Source: an uncultured Lachnospiraceae bacterium (GTDB lineage Bacteria; Bacillota; Clostridia; Lachnospirales; Lachnospiraceae). Taken from it: a DNA stretch of 41,997 nucleotides. Positions within the stretch are counted from its first letter, which is position 1. Every line of letters begins with the position of its first letter. Of this stretch, positions 15,383 to 23,471 are shown piece after piece. The position numbers and the translations under genes were made by a program. The notes under the pieces are model-generated. The model did not search any database. It worked only from the letters and a program-made list of their open reading frames with translations, and was not told the DNA's origin. Location: NCBI GenBank assembly GCA_949840805.1, contig CATKXR010000044.1, forward strand, positions 1 through 41,997. Reading direction: 5' to 3'.

Positions 15383-15972
15383 CAAAGTTTCAGTGGACGC
15401 GGGAGCCGGAGCGGCATTATATTGACAGTACGAAAGTAGAGATTGTCACAGCGCCTCACACCGATTTGTGGCAGAGAACCTATTACCATTTTCAAAATGA
15501 TACCGCGCCGGTGTTCCAGATGGAAACGGACGAAAAATTTTTCAGCTTTGTTGTGAAAACCGATTTTTCCGAAAGCCATCACCGATTTGACCAATGCGGA
15601 ATTGTTATGTATTTAGACAGTGAAAACTGGCTGAAAGGCTCTGTTGAATATGAGAACGAAGACTTCCAGCATTTAGGCAGCGTCGTGACGAATGGCGGAT
15701 ATTCTGACTGGGCAACCACTGCTATTTCTGCCACGGTAAAATCCATGTGGTATCGTTTTAGCCGCCGTGAAGATGACTATTGTATTGAATGTTCTGAAGA
15801 TGGCATCCATTTTAATCAAATGCGTATCTGCCATATGGATAAAGGCGGCGGTAAAATAAAGTTCGGCATCTATGCATGTTCACCGGAAGATTCTTCCTTC
15901 AAGGCGGTATTTACCGACATGAAGTTTACCGAATGTCAATGGAAGGCTCATAATGGCCAGCAGCCAGACTGA
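15373..15972 (+). CDS. DUF1349 family protein
   Basis: 199 aa. Concanavalin-A-like beta-sandwich of the DUF1349 family (related to yeast Ree1). Visible patterns: TDLWQRTYYHFQNDTAPVF, FDQCGIVMYLDSENWLKGSV, DWATTAISATVKSMWYRFSR, and the end of the domain in KFGIYACSPEDSSFKAVF. Cytoplasmic, no signal peptide. Its reading frame starts inside the dus gene. Base composition is visibly more AT-rich than its neighbours and the codon use differs, which suggests recent acquisition. Biochemical role unknown; carbohydrate binding is inferred from the fold. Confidence 0.85.
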   Translation: MDMTKFQWTREPERHYIDSTKVEIVTAPHTDLWQRTYYHFQNDTAPVFQMETDEKFFSFVVKTDFSESHHRFDQCGIVMYLDSENWLKGSVEYENEDFQHLGSVVTNGGYSDWATTAISATVKSMWYRFSRREDDYCIECSEDGIHFNQMRICHMDKGGGKIKFGIYACSPEDSSFKAVFTDMKFTECQWKAHNGQQPD

Positions 15973-16058
15973 AAAATTTATCCGCACCTGTCATTTTGGG
16001 GCAAAATGGCCAGGGTAAAACGGCCATAAAATTGAGTCTTCCCTATTTTGAAGAATTG

Positions 16059-16067
16059 TGCTATACT
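16059..16067 (+). promoter_or_regulatory. Extended -10 promoter candidate for the folT leader
   Basis: TG-C-TATACT with no good -35. It would start transcription near 16074, ahead of the R2 hairpin and riboswitch. Confidence 0.35.
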
Positions 16068-16078
16068 TAGGGTCGTTG

Positions 16079-16155
16079 GTATGCTTATTCGTCAAATGGC
16101 CGGCTGTTAAAAAACAGGAACATGCCGGAAACATTTGACTTACAGGGATATCGGC
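16079..16155 (-). repeat. Small hairpin repeat family R2, copy 2 (opposite strand)
   Basis: Read on the minus strand it aligns with the copy at 2636: ATATCCCTGTAAGTCAAATG, then CCGGCA and CCATTTGAC. The outer stem is GTCAAATG/CATTTGAC where copy 1 has GCCAAATG/CATTTGGC, a compensatory change. An inner stem CCGGCTGTT..AACAGG is also visible. Confidence 0.6.
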
Positions 16156-16179
16156 ATACAAAAATCTAATAGAAGAAAA

Positions 16180-16283
16180 GCAGAGTAGGTCTGTGTGCGT
16201 TAAGTGCCGGGTGGACGGGGAGTTGCCATCCGGACGAAAAGGGAGGAGGCCTCCCTTGCGGTACATGGTCCGCATCCCGCTGC
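16180..16283 (+). ncRNA. Tetrahydrofolate (THF, folT-type) riboswitch aptamer
   Basis: It matches the THF-I consensus in order: GAGTAGG near the 5' end, GCGTTAAGTG, a GGGGAGTTGCC hairpin, GACGAAAAG, a lower stem GGGAGG/CCTCCC, then TTGCGGTACA and CCGCATCCCGCTGC closing on the 5' GCAG. It lies directly upstream of folT, its classic target. Folate binding should lower folT expression through the SD hairpin at 16341-16382. Confidence 0.88.
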
Positions 16284-16340
16284 AAAGAGGGTAATGGGTG
16301 ATACTTGCGGGCAGATTTATTTGCCGGATGATTCAGGTTG

Positions 16341-16382
16341 ATTACCTCCTTTGTGCCGCGAGAGGTCTGCAAAGGAGGTAAT
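16341..16382 (+). promoter_or_regulatory. Shine-Dalgarno sequestering hairpin of the riboswitch
   Basis: ATTACCTCCTTTG (16341-16353) is perfectly complementary to CAAAGGAGGTAAT (16370-16382), which holds the ribosome binding site of folT. Six T follow immediately, so the same hairpin could also terminate transcription. The start codon is 5 nt further on. Confidence 0.8.
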
Positions 16383-16387
16383 TTTTT

Positions 16388-16981
16388 ATGAGAAAATTAG
16401 CAACTTTGTTTACCGATTCGTACAACGAATTAAAGTATGTGAGAACGATTACGCTGGCCGGCATGCTGGCTGCCGTGTCGGTTGTCCTGGGGTATCTGAC
16501 CCTGGAAGTGGGGGATTTCCTCAAAATCGGTTTTTCCGGCATTGCCAATCAGATCGTATATTATCTGTTTGGGCCGGTGGTAGGAGGAGTATTTGGAGGG
16601 ACGCTGGATATTCTGAAATATCTGGTGAAGCCTACAGGCCCGTATTTTCCCGGATGGACTTTTGGAGCCGCGCTGGCAGGGGTGATTTACGGTGTGTTTT
16701 ACTACAAGAAATCCATCTCTCTGGGGCGGGTTCTGGCAGCAGAGCTTTTGGTATCCATACTCTGCAATATGTTGCTGGGTACATATTGGCTGACGTTAAT
16801 GTATGGAAATGCTTTTATGAAATTGTTTTGGATTCGGGTGCAGAAAAATCTGATTATGTGGCCTGTTAATTCCCTGATTTTTTATAGCATTGCCAGGAAT
16901 ATGGAGAATGCGGGGCTTTTCCGCGTGATGAAGAGCCGTGGAGGAAAGGGGAGCGGACTGGGAAAATCCCAGGGCAGTTAA
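16388..16981 (+). CDS. folT: Folate ECF transporter S component
   Basis: 197 aa, about six membrane spans. The S component that binds folate and docks onto a shared ECF energising module (EcfA, A', T), which is not encoded here. Signature: YYLFGPVVGGVFGGTLDILKY, then PTGPYFPGWTF and LAGVIYGVFYY. The upstream THF riboswitch independently supports folate as the substrate. A strong AAAGGAGGT is buried in the riboswitch hairpin. Confidence 0.92.
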   Translation: MRKLATLFTDSYNELKYVRTITLAGMLAAVSVVLGYLTLEVGDFLKIGFSGIANQIVYYLFGPVVGGVFGGTLDILKYLVKPTGPYFPGWTFGAALAGVIYGVFYYKKSISLGRVLAAELLVSILCNMLLGTYWLTLMYGNAFMKLFWIRVQKNLIMWPVNSLIFYSIARNMENAGLFRVMKSRGGKGSGLGKSQGS

Positions 16982-17014
16982 AACGCTGCATCGGAAAAGG
17001 GGTATGAGGCTGCC

Positions 17015-17043
17015 GTCCTTTTGCATATATTGAGGCAAAGGAC
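17015..17043 (+). other. Hairpin between folT and the GH18 gene
   Basis: GTCCTTTTGC pairs with GGCAAAGGAC around a 9-nt AT-rich loop, with no T-run after it. It may be a weak terminator or a leader structure for the next gene. Confidence 0.4.
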
Positions 17044-17060
17044 ATGAGGAGTAAGGGCAG

Positions 17061-18230
17061 ATGCAGATTTATGTGGTAAAAGAAGGAGACAATGTGGACC
17101 GGATTGCGTCCCTGACAGGAGTTTCGGTGGACGCGCTTCTTTATGACAATCAGATTCCCTATCCTTATCGCCTGGCCGTCGGCCAGGCTCTTTTCATCCG
17201 GGGCGGCGGGAGAGGGCAGAGAACGCCTCTTTATGTAAGCGGGTATGCGTATCCTTATATTCAGGATTCTGTGCTGGAAGATACGCTGCCCTGGCTGACG
17301 GCCATTTATATTTTTTCCTATGGGTTTACCCTGGATGGAGAATTGGTGCCGCCGCAAATAAACGAGGAGTGGATGATTGCGGCGGCGCGGAGGAAGGGAG
17401 TAAGGCCGGTGCTGACATTGACGCCCATTGGGACTGACGGGCATTTTAACAACAATCTTGTGACGGTCCTGGTGCAGAACCGGTCCATGCAGGAGAAGCT
17501 TTTGTGGAAACTGGGAAATGTGATGAACCAATTGGGATACGGAGGGCTGGATATTGATTTTGAGTACGTGCAGGCCATGGACAGAGAGGCGTTTGCCGGT
17601 TTTGTGAATTTCGCCACCCAGGTGATGAATCTTTTTGGCTATCCGGTGAGTGTGGCCTTAGCGCCTAAGACTTCACGGGACCAGCCGGGGCTGTTGTATG
17701 AGGGGATAGATTACAGGCTTTTGGGGGAAGCGGCTAACCGGGTGATGCTGATGACGTATGAGTGGGGGTATACATATGGCCCTCCCATGGCAGTTGCCCC
17801 TATCAACATGGTGCGGCGGGTGGCGGACTATGCCCTGACGGAGATTCCCGCAGAGAAGATCAGCCTGGGGATTCCCAATTATGGGTATGACTGGCCCCTT
17901 CCCTATGTGCGGGGCACCACAAAGGCCACTACCTTAGGAACCCTGGAGGCGATACAGCTTGCCATTGACCATGGGGTGGAGATCCGCTTTGACGAGACTG
18001 CCATGTCGCCGTATTTCCGCTATTGGCAGTATGGGATTTTACATGAGGTGTGGTTTGAAGATGTGAGAAGTGTCAAAGCAAAGTTTGAGCTGATCAAAGA
18101 GAAGGGATTAAGCGGGGCAGGGTACTGGCAGCTTATGCGGTTTTTTCGGGCCAACTGGCTGCTGTTGGAGGAAATGTTTGTGGTTGAGAGAGGAAATGTA
18201 TGCCTATCTGCCGGAGAAGAAAAAATTTAA
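17061..18230 (+). CDS. LysM-GH18 spore cortex / germination type glycosidase
   Basis: 389 aa. Residues 1-46 form one LysM domain (MQIYVVKEGDNVDRIASLTG, ending LFIRG). The rest is a GH18 barrel with DIDFE, acid E168, and downstream LMTYEWGY, typical of the SleL/YaaH (CwlL-type) N-acetylglucosaminidases that cut cortex peptidoglycan during germination. SleL has two LysM domains; this protein has one. No signal peptide, as is usual for proteins assembled from the mother cell side. The last 14 residues lie over the end of the converging gene at 18204 and look unconserved. Confidence 0.88.
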   Translation: MQIYVVKEGDNVDRIASLTGVSVDALLYDNQIPYPYRLAVGQALFIRGGGRGQRTPLYVSGYAYPYIQDSVLEDTLPWLTAIYIFSYGFTLDGELVPPQINEEWMIAAARRKGVRPVLTLTPIGTDGHFNNNLVTVLVQNRSMQEKLLWKLGNVMNQLGYGGLDIDFEYVQAMDREAFAGFVNFATQVMNLFGYPVSVALAPKTSRDQPGLLYEGIDYRLLGEAANRVMLMTYEWGYTYGPPMAVAPINMVRRVADYALTEIPAEKISLGIPNYGYDWPLPYVRGTTKATTLGTLEAIQLAIDHGVEIRFDETAMSPYFRYWQYGILHEVWFEDVRSVKAKFELIKEKGLSGAGYWQLMRFFRANWLLLEEMFVVERGNVCLSAGEEKI

Positions 18231-18977
18231 CGTTTTCAGGAGCACGCCGCGGCCGAGATTGATGCATCCGGTAAGAATCAGGGAAAAAATGAAGTTAAGG
18301 ATTACCATCATCACCATTTCCGATGCAGTCAGGGTGCCTCCTTTTGCTTTCAGATCCTGGGCCAGTGCTTCATCATAGACAGGAGCGCGGTGAAAGCACT
18401 GATGTTCATTCAGAAGTTTTTGGATATGGCGCCAGTAGAGCCTGTCTCCAAGAAAGCCCCAGGCCAGCATGATAAGAATATTGTGGAAAAGATAATAGGT
18501 GATGCAAAGAGCAAAATGCTTTTCGACAAATTGGGGATAACCCATGGGAAAGCCGTTGAAAAAGCATACGGCTGACAGAAACATGTTGTGGACGAAAGAA
18601 AAAAGCAGGGTGATTCCATAGGCATACAGCCAGGTACTCCACATTTGACGGTAAAACAGCCAGTGAAAGGAAAACAGCGCAGCTCCCCAGTTAAAGGTGA
18701 TTTTTTTGCGCCGCAGCAGGCGGAAACGGTCTATGTAAAAAGAATACTGACTGCCGATACATATTTCCAGATCCTTCAGCAGATAACCCCGAAAGGTTTT
18801 GGAAGGGATGGAAATGGGGGAGGAGGCAGGATCAACGGAAAGAAAGGGGCTGGACGTTGGGGGTTCCTTTTGAGAGCATGCAAAAAAAGGGGTTCCGCAC
18901 CGGGGGCAGAATCGCGCTGAGAGAGGAATTCGGGTGTTGCATTGGTTGCAGATCTTGGTGTATTCGTTCACAGGCAT
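18204..18977 (-). CDS. Zinc-ribbon plus DUF2628-like membrane protein
   Basis: 257 aa. Residues 9-30 form a zinc ribbon (CNQC..FCPRCG). A linker rich in Ser and Pro follows. Residues about 85-200 have several hydrophobic spans in the pattern of DUF2628 (FNWGAALFSFHWLFYRQMW, LYAYGITLLFSFVHNMFL), with another span near the C-terminus (MVMMVILNFIFSLIL). Clostridia carry many such proteins and their role is unknown. It converges on, and overlaps by 27 nt, the GH18 gene. Confidence 0.75.
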   Translation of the reverse strand: MPVNEYTKICNQCNTRIPLSARFCPRCGTPFFACSQKEPPTSSPFLSVDPASSPISIPSKTFRGYLLKDLEICIGSQYSFYIDRFRLLRRKKITFNWGAALFSFHWLFYRQMWSTWLYAYGITLLFSFVHNMFLSAVCFFNGFPMGYPQFVEKHFALCITYYLFHNILIMLAWGFLGDRLYWRHIQKLLNEHQCFHRAPVYDEALAQDLKAKGGTLTASEMVMMVILNFIFSLILTGCINLGRGVLLKTLNFFFSGR

Positions 18978-19114
18978 CCCCTTTTCTTAATGGCATTGTG
19001 TGAGATAGGGGCGCAGGGCGGCGGTTGAAAAAGATTCCGTTCTAATGGTATCCGCCGGGCTGCGCCGCCGATGGTTCTTGTAAAATGGTGGTGTGCCAAG
19101 ATGGCAAGCTAAAT

Positions 19115-19141
19115 ATTTGCCTATATCTGAAATCGGCAAAT
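19115..19141. other. Hairpin downstream of the Mrp gene
   Basis: ATTTGCC/GGCAAAT with a 13-nt loop lies in the 198-bp gap between two minus-strand genes. There is no clear T-run. It may be a weak terminator for the Mrp gene; I see nothing else in 18978-19175. Confidence 0.3.
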
Positions 19142-19175
19142 GCGGTTATTTATGAAATGCCGGACACATGCAGGT

Positions 19176-20021
19176 TTACAGTGACAACAGCCTGTCAGCC
19201 GCTTCATCCATCCAGGTTTCATCCAGGTATTCGATGGTTCCTGCATCTACATGCTCTGCGATGGCAGGGGTGATGGGCAGCTTGGCCAGGACAGGAAGGT
19301 CAAATTCCTTTGCGATCTCGTCAATGTGGCTTTCGCCGAACACGGAGATCCGTTTTTTACAGTCCGGGCATTCCAGATAACTCATGTTTTCTACCAGGCC
19401 GATAATGGGGATGTCCATCTTTTTGGCCATGTTGACGGCTTTGGACACGATCATGGAAACCAGCTCCTGAGGAGAGGTTACAATGATGATTCCGTTTACC
19501 GGCAGTGACTGGAATACGGTCAGGGGTACGTCTCCGGTTCCGGGGGGCATGTCCACAAACATATAGTCAACCTTATCCCAGACGGCTTCCTGCCAGAACT
19601 GTTTTACGGCGCCTGCAATCACAGGGCCTCTCCAGATCACCGGGTCTGTGTCATGGTCTAAGAGAAGGTTGGCCGACATGATATCAATGCCGGTGGATGT
19701 GGTGGCCGGAACCATCAGCCCGTCAGGAGTGACACTCACTCCATCGGTTCCTAAGCCGAATGCCTTGGGAATGGAAGGGCCGGTGATATCAGCGTCTAAG
19801 ATGGCTGTGTGTCTGCCCTTGGCATTCATCTTGACGGCCAGAAGTGAGGTGACTAAAGATTTGCCCACGCCGCCTTTGCCGCTGACGATGCCGATGACCT
19901 TCCCTACGGAACTGGCCGGATTCAGCGGTTCTAAAAAACTGGTACGCTCTGCGGTGCGGCTGCTGCAGCTTTCCCCGCAGGAGCTGCAGTCATGGGTACA
20001 GTTTGCACTTGGTTCGCTCAT
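19176..20021 (-). CDS. Mrp/NBP35-family iron-sulfur cluster carrier ATPase
   Basis: 281 aa. An N-terminal cysteine-rich tail (CTHDCSSCGESC) is followed by the deviant Walker A GKGGVGKS at about residues 48-55, the Mrp signature DADITGPSIPKAFG, Walker B region VDYMFVDMPPGTGDVPLT, and the C-terminal cluster ligand pair CPDC. Mrp proteins bind and hand over Fe-S clusters. The extra N-terminal CxxxCxxC group is the eukaryotic Nbp35-like form often seen in Clostridia. RBS GGAGGAATTTC is on the minus strand. Monocistronic. Confidence 0.93.
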   Translation of the reverse strand: MSEPSANCTHDCSSCGESCSSRTAERTSFLEPLNPASSVGKVIGIVSGKGGVGKSLVTSLLAVKMNAKGRHTAILDADITGPSIPKAFGLGTDGVSVTPDGLMVPATTSTGIDIMSANLLLDHDTDPVIWRGPVIAGAVKQFWQEAVWDKVDYMFVDMPPGTGDVPLTVFQSLPVNGIIIVTSPQELVSMIVSKAVNMAKKMDIPIIGLVENMSYLECPDCKKRISVFGESHIDEIAKEFDLPVLAKLPITPAIAEHVDAGTIEYLDETWMDEAADRLLSL

Positions 20022-20350
20022 GTGAAATTCCTCCGATTTTCTGCTGATCTATTGACAGCTTTTGCTTGATCATTCAGGTCAATTCGTGCGCTTTTTGCGC
20101 TTTTATTAGGATACCACATTTAAAAGAAAAGGAAAAGGCTTTTGGAGAATATTTTTACTTGCATAAGGCAGGAGAACGAGGTATCATGATGTTATGGTTT
20201 GCCGGTTGTCCGGCAGTATGTAAGAAACTGTTTAGCAGTGTACAGTCGAAGCGGCATCTGATACGGCATTGCTTATGTCAGCGGGCGGGCATGCTTTTTT
20301 GCCAAATGGAAAGGATGCATTCATGCAACGATAAAGAAAGACGGGGGGCA
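20022..20350. other. Divergent intergenic region
   Basis: About 330 bp between the Mrp gene and the sortase gene. It has a small hairpin GCGC-TTTTT-GCGC near 20090-20101 followed by T-rich sequence. I see no convincing promoter pair and no small gene with a ribosome binding site, although promoters for both flanking genes must lie here. Confidence 0.4.
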
Positions 20351-21175
20351 ATGAGAAAGGCGCAGGGAAAAACCATTTTATTGAGGGGGATTTTTGGCAG
20401 TTGTATGATTGTGTTTTTTATCAGCGGACGAATGCTTACGGCGGAGCTTCGGCAGGCATCCAGGCAGCAGGAAGTCTTTGATGAGCTTAAGGGAAGATTT
20501 GTACAGGATACATCAGGGCAGGATGAGGCAGGGAACGGCTTGAAAGAAGAGGAACTGTTTTTGTCCCGGGGATGGAAAACAAAAGGGGAGCAGACGTTTA
20601 CCAAACGTTTTTCGGTCTACCGTTCGCTGAAGGAGGAAAATCCGGATATGGCCGGGTGGGTGCGGATTGAAGGGACGAAAATGGATTATCCAGTTATGTA
20701 CAGCCCCGGCCGGCCCGATTACTACCTCCGCCGCGACTTTTACGGAAGAGAGAGCACCTACGGCACGCCTTACCTGATGGAGCCGTGCCGTTATGAATCA
20801 CCCAGGACAAACCTTTTGATAAGCGGACATCATATGAAAAACGGGGCAATGTTTGCGGTCCTCCAGGATTATTCAAATAAGGAGTTTTTTGAGGAACATC
20901 CCTTTGTGCAGTTTGACACAACAGAGGAAGCGGGAACCTATGAAGTGGCGGCGGTTTTTAAGATAAGCGCTTCCGGGGAGCAGGAAAGCTGGCAGAACCT
21001 TTTGTTCCCGGAGAAAAGAGGAGACTTTGAAAAGGCCTGGGACGAGGTAAAGAACTGCTGCTTTTATGATACGGGAGTGGAGCTTTTCCGGGAAGATGAG
21101 CTTTTGGCGCTTATGACCTGTGAATATTCACAGGAAGACGGAAGGCTGTTTCTGATTGCAAGAAGGCTCCTTTAA
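20351..21175 (+). CDS. Class B sortase
   Basis: 274 aa. An N-terminal membrane anchor (ILLRGIFGSCMIVFFISG) is followed by a polar stalk and the sortase barrel. Catalytic residues: H160 in LLISGHHM, C257 in LMTCEYS, R271 or R272 in FLIARR. The insertion between strands and the YSPGRPDYYLRRDFYGRES segment fit SrtB rather than SrtA. The start was set at 20351 by the G-rich site before it; the frame is open further up but without a site. No sorted substrate is encoded nearby, so it may act on dispersed cell-wall proteins. Confidence 0.88.
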   Translation: MRKAQGKTILLRGIFGSCMIVFFISGRMLTAELRQASRQQEVFDELKGRFVQDTSGQDEAGNGLKEEELFLSRGWKTKGEQTFTKRFSVYRSLKEENPDMAGWVRIEGTKMDYPVMYSPGRPDYYLRRDFYGRESTYGTPYLMEPCRYESPRTNLLISGHHMKNGAMFAVLQDYSNKEFFEEHPFVQFDTTEEAGTYEVAAVFKISASGEQESWQNLLFPEKRGDFEKAWDEVKNCCFYDTGVELFREDELLALMTCEYSQEDGRLFLIARRLL

Positions 21176-21245
21176 GACGGTGGAAAAAGATCCCTGGAGG
21201 ATCACGCCATTGTATTGTACATTGATTTTTGAACAGATTAAAAAA

Positions 21246-21390
21246 ATATACCTGCAGGCCGAATGATTTGCCAATAGAGTTTTCGTATTTCCAAGATAGA
21301 CCCATGAGCTGAACAATCTGCCAACACGGTTCCCATATTTCTGTAAATATACAGAATCATTTGGCAAATACATATGCTTGCGAGTATAAA
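21246..21390 (+). repeat. Small hairpin repeat family R2, copy 3 (expanded)
   Basis: It shares ATATACCTG, GAATGATTTGCC and the right-hand CATTTGGC and GCGAGTATA with the copy at 2636. Here the unit is longer because a ~49-bp internal block is repeated (GATTTGCCAATAGAGTTTTC against AATCTGCCAACACGGTTCCC). Outer stem GCCGAATG/CATTTGGC. It lies 30 bp before the relQ start, again in a 5' leader. Confidence 0.6.
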
Positions 21391-21419
21391 AAGACATTTT
21401 TCAGGCAAGAGGAGTACAT

Positions 21420-22136
21420 ATGAATATCAATATGAACATGAACCCCAACAGCGAGTTAAAACAGTCAGTGGTGAGCGTTCCGGATCTGGTCCAGGTTCCG
21501 GACGACCTGGTCCATCAGGCAAAGGAATTTCAGGAAGCGATCATGATGTATTCCTGCGCGATCCGGGAGGTGAAGACAAAGCTGGAGGTTCTGAATGATG
21601 AACTGAGCGTGCGGAACCAGCGCAACCCTATCGAGATGATCAAATCCCGGGTAAAGAAACCCTTAAGCATTGTGGATAAGCTTCACCGCAAGAACCTGCC
21701 GGTGAACCTGGATTCCATGTTGAATCATTTGGACGATGTGGCAGGGATCCGGGTGATCTGCTCTTTTGTGGACGATATTTATACGGTTGCGCGGATGCTG
21801 GTGAGCCAGGATGACATCCGGGTGATCGCCGTAAAGGATTATATCAGCAATCCCAAGGAGAACGGCTACCGCAGTTATCATCTGATTGTGGAGGTTCCGG
21901 TATTCTTTTCAGACAGAAAAAAGGATATGCGGGTAGAGGTCCAGATCCGCACCATGGCCATGGATTTTTGGGCAAGCCTGGACCATCAGTTGAAATATAA
22001 GAAGGACATAGGAGACGCGGCGGAAGAGATCGGCGAGGAACTTCGTAAATGCGCGGATGTCATCGCCAAGACAGACCGGCATATGCTGGTAATCCGCAAG
22101 AGCATCGAGGAACATAACGGGTCGAAAAAGCGATAA
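21420..22136 (+). CDS. Small alarmone synthetase, RelQ/YjbM type
   Basis: 238 aa, the length of RelQ. A RelA/SpoT synthetase domain spans about residues 60-190: IKSRVKKPLSIVDKL, LDDVAGIRVICSFVDDIY, NPKENGYRSYHLIV with the key tyrosine region, and VEVQIRTMAMDFWASLDHQL. No hydrolase domain. It makes (p)ppGpp from GTP or GDP plus ATP. The C-terminal helix after LDHQLKYKK is the tetramerisation segment. RBS is GAGGAG. An R2 hairpin in the leader suggests post-transcriptional or transcriptional control. Confidence 0.92.
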   Translation: MNINMNMNPNSELKQSVVSVPDLVQVPDDLVHQAKEFQEAIMMYSCAIREVKTKLEVLNDELSVRNQRNPIEMIKSRVKKPLSIVDKLHRKNLPVNLDSMLNHLDDVAGIRVICSFVDDIYTVARMLVSQDDIRVIAVKDYISNPKENGYRSYHLIVEVPVFFSDRKKDMRVEVQIRTMAMDFWASLDHQLKYKKDIGDAAEEIGEELRKCADVIAKTDRHMLVIRKSIEEHNGSKKR

Positions 22137-22153
22137 ACCGCATTTTGGCAGCA

Positions 22154-22939
22154 TTAATACAAATAATAGGACAGGGTTTCCGTAATATGGAACCCTGTTT
22201 TTTTGTACAGGGCGACGGCGGGGGCATTGTTTCCGGAAACATGGAGTATGAGACGGCGGATTCCGAATTTTTGAAGGTGGGCCAGAAGCTGGCGGATCAG
22301 CATGGTGCCATGGCCTTTGTTTTGCAGGCGGGGGAGAATTTCCACATGATGCAGACAAAGGGTGTCCGGGGACACAGGGGAAGTGGCGCAGGAACCGGCA
22401 GGTTCATCCTCCACATAGAAAGGCCAGGAGGCATTGGCGGTAAGGATATCCGCGGGAGGAACCAGAAGCAGATTTTGGCAGCAGGCAGAATGGAAGACGG
22501 ATTCCGGGGACGGATTGTAGTCGGACAAAATAAGTTCCATCTGATATTCCAGGCATTCCGGTTCCGCCCCCAGAGAGGCCAGGGCTGCCATTGTATCCTG
22601 GCATTTGCCGGAAACGGGAAAAAGAATGTCCTGATCCGGGCAGGATTTCAAGGCATGAGAAAGAAGGCGGGAAAAATAACCTTTCCTTCTGCAATCAGGA
22701 TGGGTAAAAGCCGTGCATTCCACTGTGGAAGAATCGAAAGGGATCAGTCCAAGTACACTGACAATTCGTCCGTGGGAATCGGAGAGGAGGTAATGGCAAA
22801 GGATGTCGTCTTCCGGGAGCACGGGATAAGACAGGGAAATGCGGTCTTTTTGACGGCAGAGGGCGGCCAGGGAGAGGACAGAGGTTTTTTGTGTTTCGGT
22901 AAGGCGGGGAGTCTTAATGATGGTTAGAGATGTGGCCAT
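22154..22939 (-). CDS. Tandem GNAT-fold acetyltransferase
   Basis: 261 aa, twice the size of a single GNAT domain. The N-terminal half has an acetyl-CoA loop-like segment (FTHPDCRRKGYFSRLLSHAL). The C-terminal half has the better-conserved motif A/B region (VEILPRLQNKGHGTMLIRQL, then LHVSGNNAPAVALYKKTGF). One half may be non-catalytic, as in other double-GNAT proteins. The substrate cannot be told. Its 3' end overlaps the terminator of relQ, the two genes being convergent. Confidence 0.85.
   Translation of the reverse strand: MATSLTIIKTPRLTETQKTSVLSLAALCRQKDRISLSYPVLPEDDILCHYLLSDSHGRIVSVLGLIPFDSSTVECTAFTHPDCRRKGYFSRLLSHALKSCPDQDILFPVSGKCQDTMAALASLGAEPECLEYQMELILSDYNPSPESVFHSACCQNLLLVPPADILTANASWPFYVEDEPAGSCATSPVSPDTLCLHHVEILPRLQNKGHGTMLIRQLLAHLQKFGIRRLILHVSGNNAPAVALYKKTGFHITETLSYYLY
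22171..22204 (+). terminator. Terminator of relQ
   Basis: ACAGGGTTTCC / GGAACCCTGT with one bulged T and a short loop, followed by seven T. It is encoded inside the end of the converging acetyltransferase gene. Confidence 0.85.
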
Positions 22940-23004
22940 AGTTAAAATTCCTTTCTTAAAGTGGTGTTTTCTTTTGAATAATGATGTGTGATGAGGGATG
23001 CATT

Positions 23005-23471
23005 GTCGTGCGGAGGATGATGCTGTTTACAGTGATTTCGAAAGGTCCGCCTGTGCTGTTACCCGTACCCCGGAAAACGCGCTCCCGCTCCGTGAAGAAC
23101 GTAGCGGACGCTAAATTCGCCGGGAAAACCATCCCGGCTCATTAAGCGCCGACGTTCTTCGAGGGTTTCCCGGGGTACGGGTAACAGCACAGGCTACATT
23201 ATCGGCCGTCCTATATATAGGTAGGTGCCATTTTGTTAAGCGGTGCCAATAGAGTAGCAGGAGAAGAAGGATAGAACGTTTGAAGACCCTCCTTTTACGT
23301 CGGCACTTAGGCTGTGTATTTTACAGCCTTAGTACTGCTACATGAAAAACCGAGTGAGAACGTGTCTGAAAACGTTCTATCCTTCTTCTCCTGTGGATCC
23401 TTTGGGGAATCCTTAACTTGACAATATTGACCTATGGATAGTACAGCACGACAAGGTATGCTTTATCGTGC
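23005..23471 (+). repeat. Composite hairpin repeat, copy B
   Basis: Hairpin 1 is 23049-23194, arms GCCTGTGCTGTTACCCGT and the exact complement ACGGGTAACAGCACAGGC. Hairpin 2 is 23257-23394, arms GCAGGAGAAGAAGGATAGAA and TTCTATCCTTCTTCTCCTGT. Hairpin 3 is 23446-23471, GCACGACA/TATCGTGC. Against copy A, the changes TTCTG to TGCTG and GGGACAG to AGGATAG are matched on the opposite arm. The linker between hairpins 1 and 2 is of the type also seen in copy D. Copy C follows directly. Confidence 0.9.

Noticed and set aside
19115..19175. Fourth R2 hairpin
   Set aside because: Only short matches (ACCTGCA, ATTTGCC) to the R2 family; the outer stem is not present.
22145..22927. 260-aa plus-strand frame
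   Set aside because: Antisense to the GNAT gene, whose motifs are clear; the plus-strand protein is Gly/Arg-rich with no recognisable domain.
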